The notes: a model not told the origin generated them from the sequence alone. A stretch of 64,000 bases of DNA from Sphaerochaeta globosa str. Buddy (GCF_000190435.1 NC_015152.1:1122458-1186457); one strand, 5' to 3'; positions 31,595 to 39,846 are shown, numbered from the stretch's first letter. Numbers and translations: made by a program.

Positions 31595-33700
31595 CTACTT
31601 TTTCCCGAGTTTCCGTTCCATCTGTCGTTTGGTGAACTCAGGTTCATCGAGATAGAAGTAGGTTTTCTTGGCAAGAGGAGTCTTATTCCACAGCCTCTTC
31701 AGGTAGGGCATCACCCAATAGTCCAGACCGAAGGCCTTACCGGCTCCTCCGAGCATGATAATGGAGACTGCCATGTACCAAAGAATCTCCTTGCCTGCAA
31801 GAGCTCCTATGAGGAACATAATCGACAGGCCGATGGAGACAATGGCTGCAGGGAAGGTAAACAGGCCTGCAAAGAGGGCAAGTCCGATACCGACTTCAGC
31901 GAGTACGATCATCAATTGGAACAGATACGGAGCCTGAGCCACAAAGGTATCGTTGATCCAGGTAAAGATAGCCAACGGCTCGGAAAGCAGGGGAGGTGCA
32001 AATTGCTTGACAGCGCCGGTTTCAGCCAAGGCTTGGCTGACAGAGGCAACGGTATCGACTACCGTTTGGCTGGCGGATGCCGCAGTTTCGACAACCCACT
32101 GGGTGGCTGAGGAGGAAGCTTCAACAGCACTTTGGCTGGCAGATGCAACAGCTTGCACCACTGGCTGACTGGAGTATGCAGCAGTCTGGCTTACGGAGGC
32201 TACGCTATCGGCAACAGCCTGACTTGCTGAGGCAACTGTTTCAGCAACACTTTGGCTTGCTGAAGCCCAGGCATCGGCGATGCCATCGGCTTTTGGGGCA
32301 CCCCAATAGACTTTTGAACCGGTGGTGTCGGTAAGCCAGCCGTCCTTGATCTTGCCGATTCCTTCGATGAACCACATTACACCCAGATACATTCTGAGGA
32401 AGGTCGTCCAGTAGGAGGGAACCTTGTAGGAAGCCAAGCCTCCGATAAGGGAGCGGTTGTGTCTGATTTCCAAAATTTCGTGTTTGATATACGCCCAAGC
32501 ACCGTTGACGCCGCAGACTCCGCTCTGATAGTAAATGTTTACCATATGCTTGAGGGCCATGGCAAAGAACCCTGACAAAGACATTCCTGCGGTATGGCTG
32601 ACTGCATAGGTTCCCCCGATGGAGACCATGAAGCCGTGGAAATTTGACTTGAACGGTTTGGGATGCTCGGTTTTCAGGCCGAGTTCACTCTTTATTGCAT
32701 AGGCAACGCCATCGGCGGCAGTCTTTGCAGTCTGCTCGGCGGCTTCGACAATCTGGGGCACTGCACGATTGTTTTCCAAGAACCACATACCATCACCGAC
32801 TAAGTAGACGTTCTGGTAGTCAGGGCTCTGCATATATTCATTCACAAGCTTTCTGCCGATTTTTCCATCGGTAAGGGGAAGCTTTTCACAAAATTCGGTG
32901 CCGCGAACTCCACAGGTCCAGACCAGTGTCTTGGTCTTGATCACTTCACCGCTCTTGATCGAGAAGCCTTCTGCATCGACTTGGGTGATCAGGGAGTTGA
33001 GCTTAATCTCCACACCCTTCTTCTCAAGGTATTTGACGGCTTTGGCACGAGGCTTTTCCGGCAACATATTCAGGATGCTTCCCAATGCCTCAGCACTGAT
33101 CAGCTTGCCTTCTTTTTTAAAGTCAATACCATTTTCCTTGCAAAGGATGGGCAGCCATTCAATCAATTCACCTACCAGCTCAATGCCGGTGAATCCGCCT
33201 CCGGCTACAACGAAGGTAAGCATCTGCTTGCGCTTCTCAGGGTCCGCTTCGCGGCTTGCATCCTTGACTACCTGCTCAATGTGGCAGCGGATGCGTAGTG
33301 CGTCCTCGAGACTCCACAGGTAGAAGGCATGCTCCTTGACACCGGGAATATTGAAGTCGGCAGTGGTGGCGCCGGTACCGATGATCAGCTGGTCATAGGA
33401 GTAATGGGCCCGTTCGCCTTTGAGGGTTTGATTCTTGAAATCAATGGTGGCAATGGTATCCTGTACTACCTTGACCATTTTGCCGGCGAATATGCGGTCG
33501 AAGGAAATTTTAACTGAATCTTCTTCGACTCGGTTTCCTGCAACTTCATGCAGTTCCGTCATGAGAATGTGGTGGCGGCCCTTATCGATCAAGGTAATCT
33601 CTACCTTGTCTTGGTGTTTCCTGAATGCTTTGTGCAAGGTTTTTGCAGCGTGTACTCCGGCGTATCCCCCGCCTAATACCACAATCTGTTTCTTGTCCAT
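31595..33700 (-). CDS. Type II NADH dehydrogenase fused to a DoxX-like membrane domain
   Basis: A 701-residue protein. Residues 1-405 are an NDH-2 flavoprotein: VVLGGGYAGVHAAKTL binds FAD, VVAGGGFTGIELVGEL binds NADH, and VYLVGDG with a quinone-site PQIVEAAEQ follow. From about 425 there is a DoxX-like membrane part: one helix (FLRMYLGVMWFIEGIGK), a loop holding eight 11-residue repeats (about 478-560), then three helices. Start ATG 33700 has AAGGAAGG upstream. NDH-2 enzymes oxidise NADH and reduce quinone without pumping protons; Listeria Ndh2 also carries an added membrane extension. The operon continues with the polyprenyl synthase. Confidence 0.9.
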   Translation of the reverse strand: MDKKQIVVLGGGYAGVHAAKTLHKAFRKHQDKVEITLIDKGRHHILMTELHEVAGNRVEEDSVKISFDRIFAGKMVKVVQDTIATIDFKNQTLKGERAHYSYDQLIIGTGATTADFNIPGVKEHAFYLWSLEDALRIRCHIEQVVKDASREADPEKRKQMLTFVVAGGGFTGIELVGELIEWLPILCKENGIDFKKEGKLISAEALGSILNMLPEKPRAKAVKYLEKKGVEIKLNSLITQVDAEGFSIKSGEVIKTKTLVWTCGVRGTEFCEKLPLTDGKIGRKLVNEYMQSPDYQNVYLVGDGMWFLENNRAVPQIVEAAEQTAKTAADGVAYAIKSELGLKTEHPKPFKSNFHGFMVSIGGTYAVSHTAGMSLSGFFAMALKHMVNIYYQSGVCGVNGAWAYIKHEILEIRHNRSLIGGLASYKVPSYWTTFLRMYLGVMWFIEGIGKIKDGWLTDTTGSKVYWGAPKADGIADAWASASQSVAETVASASQAVADSVASVSQTAAYSSQPVVQAVASASQSAVEASSSATQWVVETAASASQTVVDTVASVSQALAETGAVKQFAPPLLSEPLAIFTWINDTFVAQAPYLFQLMIVLAEVGIGLALFAGLFTFPAAIVSIGLSIMFLIGALAGKEILWYMAVSIIMLGGAGKAFGLDYWVMPYLKRLWNKTPLAKKTYFYLDEPEFTKRQMERKLGKK
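32018..32266 (-). repeat. Eight 11-residue repeats in the NDH-2/DoxX loop
   Basis: The encoded units follow A-S-x-S-Q-x-x-x-x-x-x (for example ASASQSVAETV, ASASQAVADSV, ASASQTVVDTV). The pattern is 11 residues long, diverged at DNA level, and interrupted once near the middle. Hendecads usually form long amphipathic or coiled helices. Confidence 0.85.
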
Positions 33701-34168
33701 TGTTCCTTCCTTAATGACCCTTGTAGGCAAGGGCTTGCAATATGGTAATTTCGGTATTGCGTTGCAACCAGGCTCATTTTCAGATGTACAGTCACGGAAC
33801 CTTTTTGCTTTGGCAGAAAAACACTCTAGCACAGAAGTAGGATTTTATGCAATTGTGTCCTTTTTTATCGAATATAGTTTTCCACATTTTCTTCATTAGC
33901 GCCATACTCTAGGAGGTAAAAAAACAAAAAATCTCTTTGGGAAACAATTTATTATGAAAGTCCATAAAAAAAATAAATCGATATTTTTATATCAAAGTAA
34001 AGTAATCGGATTACTTGTCAAAAGAACTCTATATATTACAATTACTTAACAAGATATAGTAGTAATTGCGAATGTATATTGATAATTTTAGGACGATATT
34101 GCAAAGGTGTAATAAATCTGTATATGATTATATGTAAGAATGTTGATATTACCTAGGAGTACATGACC
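33701..34168. other. AT-rich divergent intergenic region between NDH-2 and the FMN-binding-like lipoprotein
   Basis: No gene seen. The stretch is much richer in A and T than its surroundings, especially after 33900. It must hold the promoters for both divergent genes. I find no single convincing -35/-10 pair. It contains the ATTACT/AGTAAT inverted repeats listed separately. Confidence 0.6.
34000..34068. promoter_or_regulatory. Cluster of AGTAAT/ATTACT inverted repeats
   Basis: A perfect 17-bp palindrome AAGTAATC-G-GATTACTT at 34000-34016, followed by CAATTACT (34039-34046) and AGTAATTG (34061-34068), which pair with each other. Four copies of the same six-base core within 70 bp suggest operator sites. 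Confidence 0.5.
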
Positions 34169-35479
34169 ATGAGAAAGAACGTGTTTGCTGTTCTTGCAGC
34201 AGTTGTTTTGATCTCTCTGTTCGTCTTCACCGGCTGTTCGAAGTCTGAAGCGAAAACCGCGACCCCGGCTCCCGCTGCCGCCCCGGCTGTGGCCGCACCG
34301 GCTCCCGTTGCACCAGCACCTGCCCCGGCTGTGGCCGCTGCAAAGTATGCTGATGGCATCTATTTTGCCGCCGACGATGCTTTCGCCTCTTCAGGTTGGA
34401 AGGAAACTGTGACCTTGACCGTTTCTGGTGGGAAGATTGTCGAAGCTGATTGGAACGCTGTCAACGTTTCCGGCGGTGCTGACAAGAAGACCTATGATAA
34501 GGCTGGAAAGTATAACATGGTCAAGTTTGGTAAGGCTCAGGCTGAGTGGTACCAACAGGCAGAGAAGGCCGAGGCCCACCTGCTGAAGACCCAGGATCCC
34601 GCACAGATCAGTTACAAGGACAGCGAAGGCCACACCGATGACATCGCTGGCGTTTCTGTACACGTGAATGCTTTCTTTGAACTTGCCGCCAAGGCTTTGG
34701 CTGCCGGTCCTGTCGGTCGCGGATCGTATGCCGATGGTGCATACTTCGCCATCGATGCAAGCTATCCCTCTTCCGGTTGGAAGGAATATGTCTCCTTGAC
34801 CGTTCTCAACGGCCGCATCGCCAGCGTTAACTGGAGTGCTGTGAACCGCAATGGCGACGACAAGAAGGCCTACGACAAGGCTGGAAAGTACAACATGGTC
34901 AAGTTCGGCAAGGCCCAGGATGAGTGGTATGTTCAGGCCCAGAAGACTGAGGAGTACTTGCTCAAGACCCAGGACCTCACTGCCATCACCTACAAGGATG
35001 ATGCCGGCCACACCGATGATATCGCAGGAGTATCGGTTCACGTGAACCCCCTCTTCGACCTCGTCAAGAAGGCTTTGGACAACGGTCCTGTCGGTCTCGG
35101 ACCCTTTGCCAACGGCGGATACTATGCCACCGAGGAAGCCTTCGGCTCATCGGGCTGGAAGGGATTTGCCTCACTGTTCGTAAGCAACGGCAACCTCGTC
35201 AACGTATACTGGAGTGCCGTGGACAAGGACAACCGTGACAAGCAGACAGTTGCTGCTGAAGGCGGCTACGGCATGCTCAAGGCAAGCAAGATCGGCAAGG
35301 AATGGCACGAGCAGGCTGTGGTTGTTCAGAACCATCTCCTCTCCACCCAGGATCCCAAGAAGATCACCTACAAGGACGATGCCGGTCATACCGACGACAT
35401 CGCCGGAGCCAGCGTTCACGTAAATGACTTCTATGCCTTGGTTGAGAAAGCTCTCGCCAATGGAGTAAAGAAGTACTAA
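34169..35479 (+). CDS. Lipoprotein with three FMN-binding-like repeats (PplA-like)
   Basis: A 436-residue lipoprotein. Start ATG 34169 is preferred (AGGAG 9 nt upstream; ATG 34163 would be only 3 nt away). Lipobox FVFTGC is followed by an Ala/Pro tether of about 35 residues and three tandem modules of about 120 residues. Each has SSGWK near its start, a Tyr/Lys-rich middle, and ends with GHTDDIAGVSVHVN (third copy GASVHVN). This resembles the D-x-x-SGA-(S/T) site where ApbE-type enzymes attach FMN, as in Listeria PplA. Predicted role: surface electron carrier. Flavin attachment is inferred, and no ApbE gene lies in this window. Confidence 0.75.
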   Translation: MRKNVFAVLAAVVLISLFVFTGCSKSEAKTATPAPAAAPAVAAPAPVAPAPAPAVAAAKYADGIYFAADDAFASSGWKETVTLTVSGGKIVEADWNAVNVSGGADKKTYDKAGKYNMVKFGKAQAEWYQQAEKAEAHLLKTQDPAQISYKDSEGHTDDIAGVSVHVNAFFELAAKALAAGPVGRGSYADGAYFAIDASYPSSGWKEYVSLTVLNGRIASVNWSAVNRNGDDKKAYDKAGKYNMVKFGKAQDEWYVQAQKTEEYLLKTQDLTAITYKDDAGHTDDIAGVSVHVNPLFDLVKKALDNGPVGLGPFANGGYYATEEAFGSSGWKGFASLFVSNGNLVNVYWSAVDKDNRDKQTVAAEGGYGMLKASKIGKEWHEQAVVVQNHLLSTQDPKKITYKDDAGHTDDIAGASVHVNDFYALVEKALANGVKKY

Positions 35480-35500
35480 GCCCAAACGCTTGAATCCATC

Positions 35501-35539
35501 AGGACCCCGGGAGACAAAATCATCCCGGGGTCCTTTTTT
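35501..35539 (+). terminator. Terminator of the triple-repeat lipoprotein gene
   Basis: AGGACCCCGGGA, 10-nt loop, TCCCGGGGTCCT, then T run: a very strong 12-bp GC-rich stem. Confidence 0.95.
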
Positions 35540-35562
35540 CAATAGTCCAACCAGGTTTTTGC

Positions 35563-35571
35563 TGATACAAT
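35563..35571 (+). promoter_or_regulatory. Extended -10 promoter, near-leaderless, of the LysE-type gene
   Basis: TGA-TACAAT followed by 8 nt and the ATG at 35580. No Shine-Dalgarno sequence is possible in the remaining leader. Confidence 0.5.
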
Positions 35572-35579
35572 CCTTTGAT

Positions 35580-36179
35580 ATGCAGATCGACCTTTTCTCC
35601 ACCTTCATGTTTGCCTTCATCACAACCTTCAGCCCGGGTCCGAATACGATCAGCAGTCATGCGATGGGTCTCAACTATGGTTACCGCAGGTCCTTGCCGT
35701 ATTTCTTCGGCATTGCTACGGGTTTCTTCTCAATCATGCTGATCAGCGCTGCTTTGGCTACATTTTTTCAGCAAGTGATGCCCCGAATGGTGTCCTTCCT
35801 CACGGTGGCGGGCAGCCTGTACATCCTCTATCTGGCCTATCATGTGCTCACGAGCTCCTATGCATTCTCCCAGACGGCTGTCAAACCACTTGGGTATAGC
35901 AACGGCCTGCTCTTGCAGCTGCTCAATCCGAAGGTCATCGTCCTTGGTTTGACGGTATATGCAACCTTCCTGAAGGATATGAGTCGTACACCCATCAATC
36001 TGATACTCAGTGCGCTTTGTTTTACCCTGATGAGTTTTTCAGCTCTTTCCACCTGGGCCCTCTTTGGATTGGGCCTTTCCCGGCTTTTGAAGACTGAAGC
36101 TACACGCCGACTTGTCAATGCAGTTCTGTCGTTGTTGTTGGTGTATACTGCGGCGAGGATGCTGCTGGCTCTGATCTGA
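35580..36179 (+). CDS. LysE/RhtB-family amino acid exporter
   Basis: A 199-residue inner-membrane exporter with six helices. The family signature is present in the first helix: FAFITTFSPGPNTI (SPGP motif), followed by GYRRSLPYFFGIATGFF and LLQLLNPKVIVLG. Such carriers expel amino acids or related metabolites. No ribosome binding site is visible; an extended -10 box ends 8 nt before the ATG, so the mRNA may be leaderless. The terminator of the previous gene shows that it has its own promoter. Confidence 0.88.
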   Translation: MQIDLFSTFMFAFITTFSPGPNTISSHAMGLNYGYRRSLPYFFGIATGFFSIMLISAALATFFQQVMPRMVSFLTVAGSLYILYLAYHVLTSSYAFSQTAVKPLGYSNGLLLQLLNPKVIVLGLTVYATFLKDMSRTPINLILSALCFTLMSFSALSTWALFGLGLSRLLKTEATRRLVNAVLSLLLVYTAARMLLALI

Positions 36180-36185
36180 GTCTGA

Positions 36186-36230
36186 GTATAAAAATAAACC
36201 CTCGCTAAGTTCTATCTTAGCAAGGGTTTA
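36186..36230 (-). terminator. Terminator of tRNA-Leu (and possibly the LysE-type gene)
   Basis: Fifteen-bp stem with one wobble pair (TAAACCCTTGCTAAG on the minus strand), followed on that strand by TTTTTATAC. It lies 7 nt past the tRNA 3' end. Confidence 0.9.
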
Positions 36231-36236
36231 TATGAT

Positions 36237-36321
36237 TGCGGTAGACTGGACTTGAACCAGCACAAGCGTTAGCCCACTAGCACCTCAAGCTAGCGTGTCT
36301 ACCAAATTCCACCACTACCGC
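36237..36321 (-). tRNA. tRNA-Leu(GAG)
   Basis: Cloverleaf on the minus strand: acceptor GCGGTAG pairs with CTACCGC, anticodon stem CTAGC/GCTAG with loop TTGAGGT (anticodon GAG), long variable arm as expected for Leu, T-arm with GGTTCAAGTCC. Discriminator A; CCA is not encoded. Confidence 0.95.
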
Positions 36322-36360
36322 ATTCTGAGGTTTTCCGGTTCTTTCAAACCGAACGTGGCT

Positions 36361-36390
36361 ACAATACAACACCGTTGGGATTTGAGTCAA
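36361..36390 (-). promoter_or_regulatory. Promoter of tRNA-Leu(GAG)
   Basis: Minus strand TTGACT (36390-36385), 18-bp spacer, TATTGT (36366-36361). The tRNA begins 39 nt further on. An AAGCCCTC/GAAGGCTT inverted repeat overlaps the -35 box and the end of the pepF transcript. Confidence 0.5.
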
Positions 36391-36422
36391 GCCCTCTTTT
36401 AAAAAAGAAGGCTTGAATTCTG

Positions 36423-38201
36423 CTAGAGCAGTGCTTCGAATTGATCAAGCAGATTCTCAAACGTTTTCAGTGCATCCTGGACCGGTTTTACGCTGGCCAT
36501 ATCGACACCTGCCTTGCATAGTGAATCGATAGGGTAGGAACTGCCTCCGCTTGAAAGGAAGGAAAGGTAATCATTGCGCTCAGCCTCTCCTCCTTTGAGT
36601 ACCTTCTGGCTCAAGGCGATTGCCGCACTGATGCCGGTAGCATACTTGTAGACATAGAAGGGACTGTAAAAGTGCGGAATCCTCAGGCCTTCCATATCGC
36701 TCTCTTCTTCAAACTCCACCTTCGGACCGAAATAGGCGACCAATAGCTTGCGATACTCCTCTCTGAGCAACTCCAGAGTCAAAGGTGTATTCGATTCAGC
36801 AATCTGGTGGGTGATCATCTCATACTCGGCAAACATGGTCTGCCTGAAGAGCGTAGCTACAATATCATCAATCTGCTTGCCCAGGATGTAGGCCTTGGTC
36901 TTGCTGTCCGAGGAAGTCTCGATCATATACTTGGCAACCAGTTGCTCATTGAATGTCGATGCAACCTCAGCTTCGAAAATGGTGTAATCGTAGTGGAAAT
37001 AGGGGTTGTTCCGTGCACTGTAGTAACTGTGCATGGAGTGCCCGCCTTCATGGGCGACGGTAAAGAGATCGCGAAGTACATCTTCCTTGTAGTTGAGCAG
37101 AATATACGGCTTTGAGGTATAGGTACCGCTGCTGAAGGCTCCACTGCGCTTTCCAGTATTCTCATACCGGTCGACCCAGCGGTCGGTGGTAAGACCCTTT
37201 GTAAGTGTCGTTACATAGTCTTGGCCCAACGGCTTGAGCGCTTCGCCGATAATCTGGACTGCCCTCTCATAGCTTGTATGCGCCTTGATGCCTTTGACCA
37301 AGGGGACATAGACATCATAGTGAGCAAGCTTGTCCAGACCCAACAGGCGGGCTCTGAGTGCATAGTAGCGGTGAAGGGAGGGCAATGCCTCGTGTACTGC
37401 CTGTATGAGGTTGTCATACACGGACAAGGGAACTTTGTCACCGAAGAGGGCCATGCTTCTCGAACTCTCATAGCCGCGTGCCTTGCTGCGGAAAATATCC
37501 TGCTTTACTTGGCCTTCATAGAGCCTGGCGATGGCATGCTTGCTCTTGTCGTACACGGCATAAAACTGCTTGTAAGCCCTTTTCCGCAAGTCCCTGTCAT
37601 CCTGCATCAAGAAACTGCTGAACGAACTCTGCGTGAGTGGTTTTCCCTCAAGCTCGCCGAAATTAAAATCCACGTTCGTCAAATCACCGAAGGTGGTTCG
37701 CATCACCGAGCCTACTTCCCCCTGGAGGGCCATCAGACGCTCTTCACGCTCACTGAGCACATGTTCCTTGAACCTTCTCGCTTTCTGGATAAAGATGGCA
37801 TAGTCGGCGAATGCGTCATCCTGAAGGTAGGCATCGATTACCTTATCCTCAATTCCCAGCAGTTCCGGATCAAAGAAGGCCATGGCGGCACTGAGCTGGC
37901 TGAGGTACTGGGATGCAAGCGAATAGCGTCTGACATTATCGTTGTCCGAGGCGTCCCCTGCGTACAGCAAGAACGCGTAGTTGTACAACCTCTCTGCAAG
38001 GATCGAGGTCTCTTCATACCATCGCATCGTCGAGAGGAAGGAAGTTTTCCCTCCCTGTAGGGTTCCCTTCAGCTTAGAGGCCTCTTGGATTCGCTCTATG
38101 AGCAAGGTGAGACTTTCATCCCAAGCCTGGTGATTCTCAAAGAGGCTTCCAAGGTCCCAGGTGTCTGCACTATTTTGTTCAGCACGGTTGAGTGTCTTCA
38201 T
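36423..38201 (-). CDS. pepF: Oligoendopeptidase F (M3B metallopeptidase)
   Basis: A 592-residue cytoplasmic zinc peptidase that cuts short peptides. The zinc motif HEGGHSMHS lies near residue 388, with the downstream Glu ligand in IFEAEVASTFNE. The N-terminal helical lobe and the total length match PepF. The start overlaps the rdgB stop by 4 nt (ATGA), so it is the last gene of the tig-clp-rdgB direction run. Confidence 0.95.
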   Translation of the reverse strand: MKTLNRAEQNSADTWDLGSLFENHQAWDESLTLLIERIQEASKLKGTLQGGKTSFLSTMRWYEETSILAERLYNYAFLLYAGDASDNDNVRRYSLASQYLSQLSAAMAFFDPELLGIEDKVIDAYLQDDAFADYAIFIQKARRFKEHVLSEREERLMALQGEVGSVMRTTFGDLTNVDFNFGELEGKPLTQSSFSSFLMQDDRDLRKRAYKQFYAVYDKSKHAIARLYEGQVKQDIFRSKARGYESSRSMALFGDKVPLSVYDNLIQAVHEALPSLHRYYALRARLLGLDKLAHYDVYVPLVKGIKAHTSYERAVQIIGEALKPLGQDYVTTLTKGLTTDRWVDRYENTGKRSGAFSSGTYTSKPYILLNYKEDVLRDLFTVAHEGGHSMHSYYSARNNPYFHYDYTIFEAEVASTFNEQLVAKYMIETSSDSKTKAYILGKQIDDIVATLFRQTMFAEYEMITHQIAESNTPLTLELLREEYRKLLVAYFGPKVEFEEESDMEGLRIPHFYSPFYVYKYATGISAAIALSQKVLKGGEAERNDYLSFLSSGGSSYPIDSLCKAGVDMASVKPVQDALKTFENLLDQFEALL

Positions 38202-38803
38202 GCAATTTCTCCTAACAAGGTTATAAGGTGTCGGGTTGCGCAGCCTCGGTGACTGTAGCGGTCCTTCTCTTCTTCACTAAGCTCGGCCATTGTCTTTCCC
38301 GCCTCGGTGACGATGAAAACCGGATCGTACCCAAAACCACCCTTTCCGAAACTGGTGGTGGCAATTGAGCCCTTCACGGATTCACACAACGTAAAAATTC
38401 GATGCGTATCGACCACCAAGGCCAAGGCACACACAAACTGTGCCCCTCGCTCACTTGGTGATTGCAAGTGGTTCAGATTTTCCAAAAGGAACTGATTGCG
38501 TTCAGCGCTTTCCAGCTGTCTGCCGAACGTTTCCATACCATACCGGGCTGTTCTTACACCCGGACCGCCACCCAGTGCGTCGACGCAGAGTCCTGAATCA
38601 TCGGCAAGGACGACAAAGCCCTTTGGTGCTTGCTCAAACAGTGCCAAAGCCTTGCCTAAGGCATTCTCGGTGAACGTCGCCTTATCTTCCTCAAAATCAA
38701 AATGCAGCCCCAATTCAGAGGGTACCACAAGCGTATGGCCCGAAAGCATGCGGGAGAATTCTTCCCGTTTATGGAGATTGTTGGATGCCAAAAGAATATT
38801 CAT
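38198..38803 (-). CDS. rdgB: XTP/dITP pyrophosphatase (RdgB/HAM1)
   Basis: A 201-residue non-canonical purine NTP pyrophosphatase that removes ITP, XTP and dITP. Family motifs: LASNNLHKREEF at the N-terminus, ADDSGLCVDALGGGPGVRTARYG (metal binding) in the middle, and GFGYDPVF with SHRGCA at the end. ATG 38803 is chosen because homology begins there and it lies just after the upstream stop; ATG 38821, six codons earlier with an AGAGG site very close, is possible. Confidence 0.95.
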   Translation of the reverse strand: MNILLASNNLHKREEFSRMLSGHTLVVPSELGLHFDFEEDKATFTENALGKALALFEQAPKGFVVLADDSGLCVDALGGGPGVRTARYGMETFGRQLESAERNQFLLENLNHLQSPSERGAQFVCALALVVDTHRIFTLCESVKGSIATTSFGKGGFGYDPVFIVTEAGKTMAELSEEEKDRYSHRGCATRHLITLLGEIA

Positions 38804-38807
38804 GGGT

Positions 38808-39806
38808 CTAAAGATACTCATTGTCCTCTTTTTCGTCCATATACTTGGAAAGCAGACGTTTCATATAGTGCACCGAACTATCGATGGTCCCTTTGGGAAT
38901 TCCGAGAAGAGCTCCTAGCTCGCTATGGCTTAAATTGAGTTCCATGGTCCGGATTTGGTGGATTTTGATCTTGTATACACGTCGTGTCCAGCTAAGCAGT
39001 TCCTCAAGCTTACGTCGCTTACCCTCATCGTCCTCACGAAGGAGCTCCGATTCAATCTCCAGCAACCTTCTGAAATGTCGATGGCTTATGGTTTCAAATT
39101 CCTCTTTGCATGCTTGTTTGTGGGCAAGCACCGAGTTGGCCGTATTCAGATATTGTGAAAGCAGGGGAGCCTCTACTTCCAAAAGCGAAGCCAAGTCTTC
39201 CAGCAGGTACTCGCCAGCCAAATGAGGGGAGAGGGTGAGCATGATCAGGAATCGTTTTCGGTTCACCGGCAACTGGAGAACCGCCTGCAATTTTCTCAGC
39301 TTTGCATTGGTGGGGTTTATTGGATTGCTGCAACGTTGCATGAGTTGGCTGAAGAGATCCGGCAAAGCTTGGATTTCCTGTTGGGGAACGGAAGAGAAAC
39401 TGCAGTATGTTGCATGCTCGGCAGTTTGGAGAGGCATCTGGGATACTTGTTGCTGATAGTAATCGCTTTCGGCGACCAAGAGTTCTTTCTTTCGTTGTAT
39501 CTGTTGTTGGGCCATGAAGTACCGGCTACGCTTACGAACCACCTGGCTCAGATAGCCGATATAGGAGAGTCTTCCCTCACGATAGGTATTCAGGTAATAG
39601 GGAATTGCGTCGTAGCAGAAAAACAGGAACTCACAGCAATCCTCTTCTTCAATGAGGTGTAAAAAAGAGGGGAGTTCATACAATAGTTGCTGGGTTTGTT
39701 CATGCAATGAATGGAAGAGACTTTGGTCTGTAGGCAGCGTCTGATATCGTACAACAGATTTAGTCAGGAACGTTGATGCGCTTTCGGATAGGGGTAAGAG
39801 GTGCAT
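38808..39806 (-). CDS. Sigma-factor-like protein, divergent
   Basis: Not a known named family to me. The C-terminus (LSHSELGALLGIPKGTIDSSVHYMKRLLSKY) has the layout of a sigma-70 region 4 helix-turn-helix. Residues about 55-100 (FLFFCYDAIPYYLNTYREGRLSYIGYLSQVVRKRSRYF) resemble region 2, with a helix ending in aromatic and basic residues. The 332-residue length exceeds an ECF sigma factor because of a long, charged middle part. I infer a divergent sigma factor or sigma-like regulator. AAGGAG is 6 nt upstream of the ATG, and a hairpin buries the start codon. Neighbours are clpXP, nrnA-like and rdgB. Confidence 0.5.
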   Translation of the reverse strand: MHLLPLSESASTFLTKSVVRYQTLPTDQSLFHSLHEQTQQLLYELPSFLHLIEEEDCCEFLFFCYDAIPYYLNTYREGRLSYIGYLSQVVRKRSRYFMAQQQIQRKKELLVAESDYYQQQVSQMPLQTAEHATYCSFSSVPQQEIQALPDLFSQLMQRCSNPINPTNAKLRKLQAVLQLPVNRKRFLIMLTLSPHLAGEYLLEDLASLLEVEAPLLSQYLNTANSVLAHKQACKEEFETISHRHFRRLLEIESELLREDDEGKRRKLEELLSWTRRVYKIKIHQIRTMELNLSHSELGALLGIPKGTIDSSVHYMKRLLSKYMDEKEDNEYL

Positions 39807-39846
39807 TGCATACTCCTTCGGTGATTTCTCACATCTGTATGCAATG
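39804..39846 (-). promoter_or_regulatory. Start-codon hairpin of the sigma-like gene
   Basis: On the minus strand CATTGCATAC and GTATGCAATG form a perfect 10-bp stem with a 23-nt loop. The 3' arm ends in the ATG start codon and the loop holds the AAGGAG ribosome site. Folding would limit initiation. Confidence 0.6.

Noticed and set aside
32018-32266. CRISPR-like or satellite DNA repeat
   Set aside because: The periodicity is in the encoded protein (11 residues) with diverged DNA; there are no spacers.
33833-34168. Horizontally acquired or mobile element in the AT-rich stretch
   Set aside because: No terminal repeats, transposase remnants or target duplications; AT-richness is expected in a divergent promoter region.
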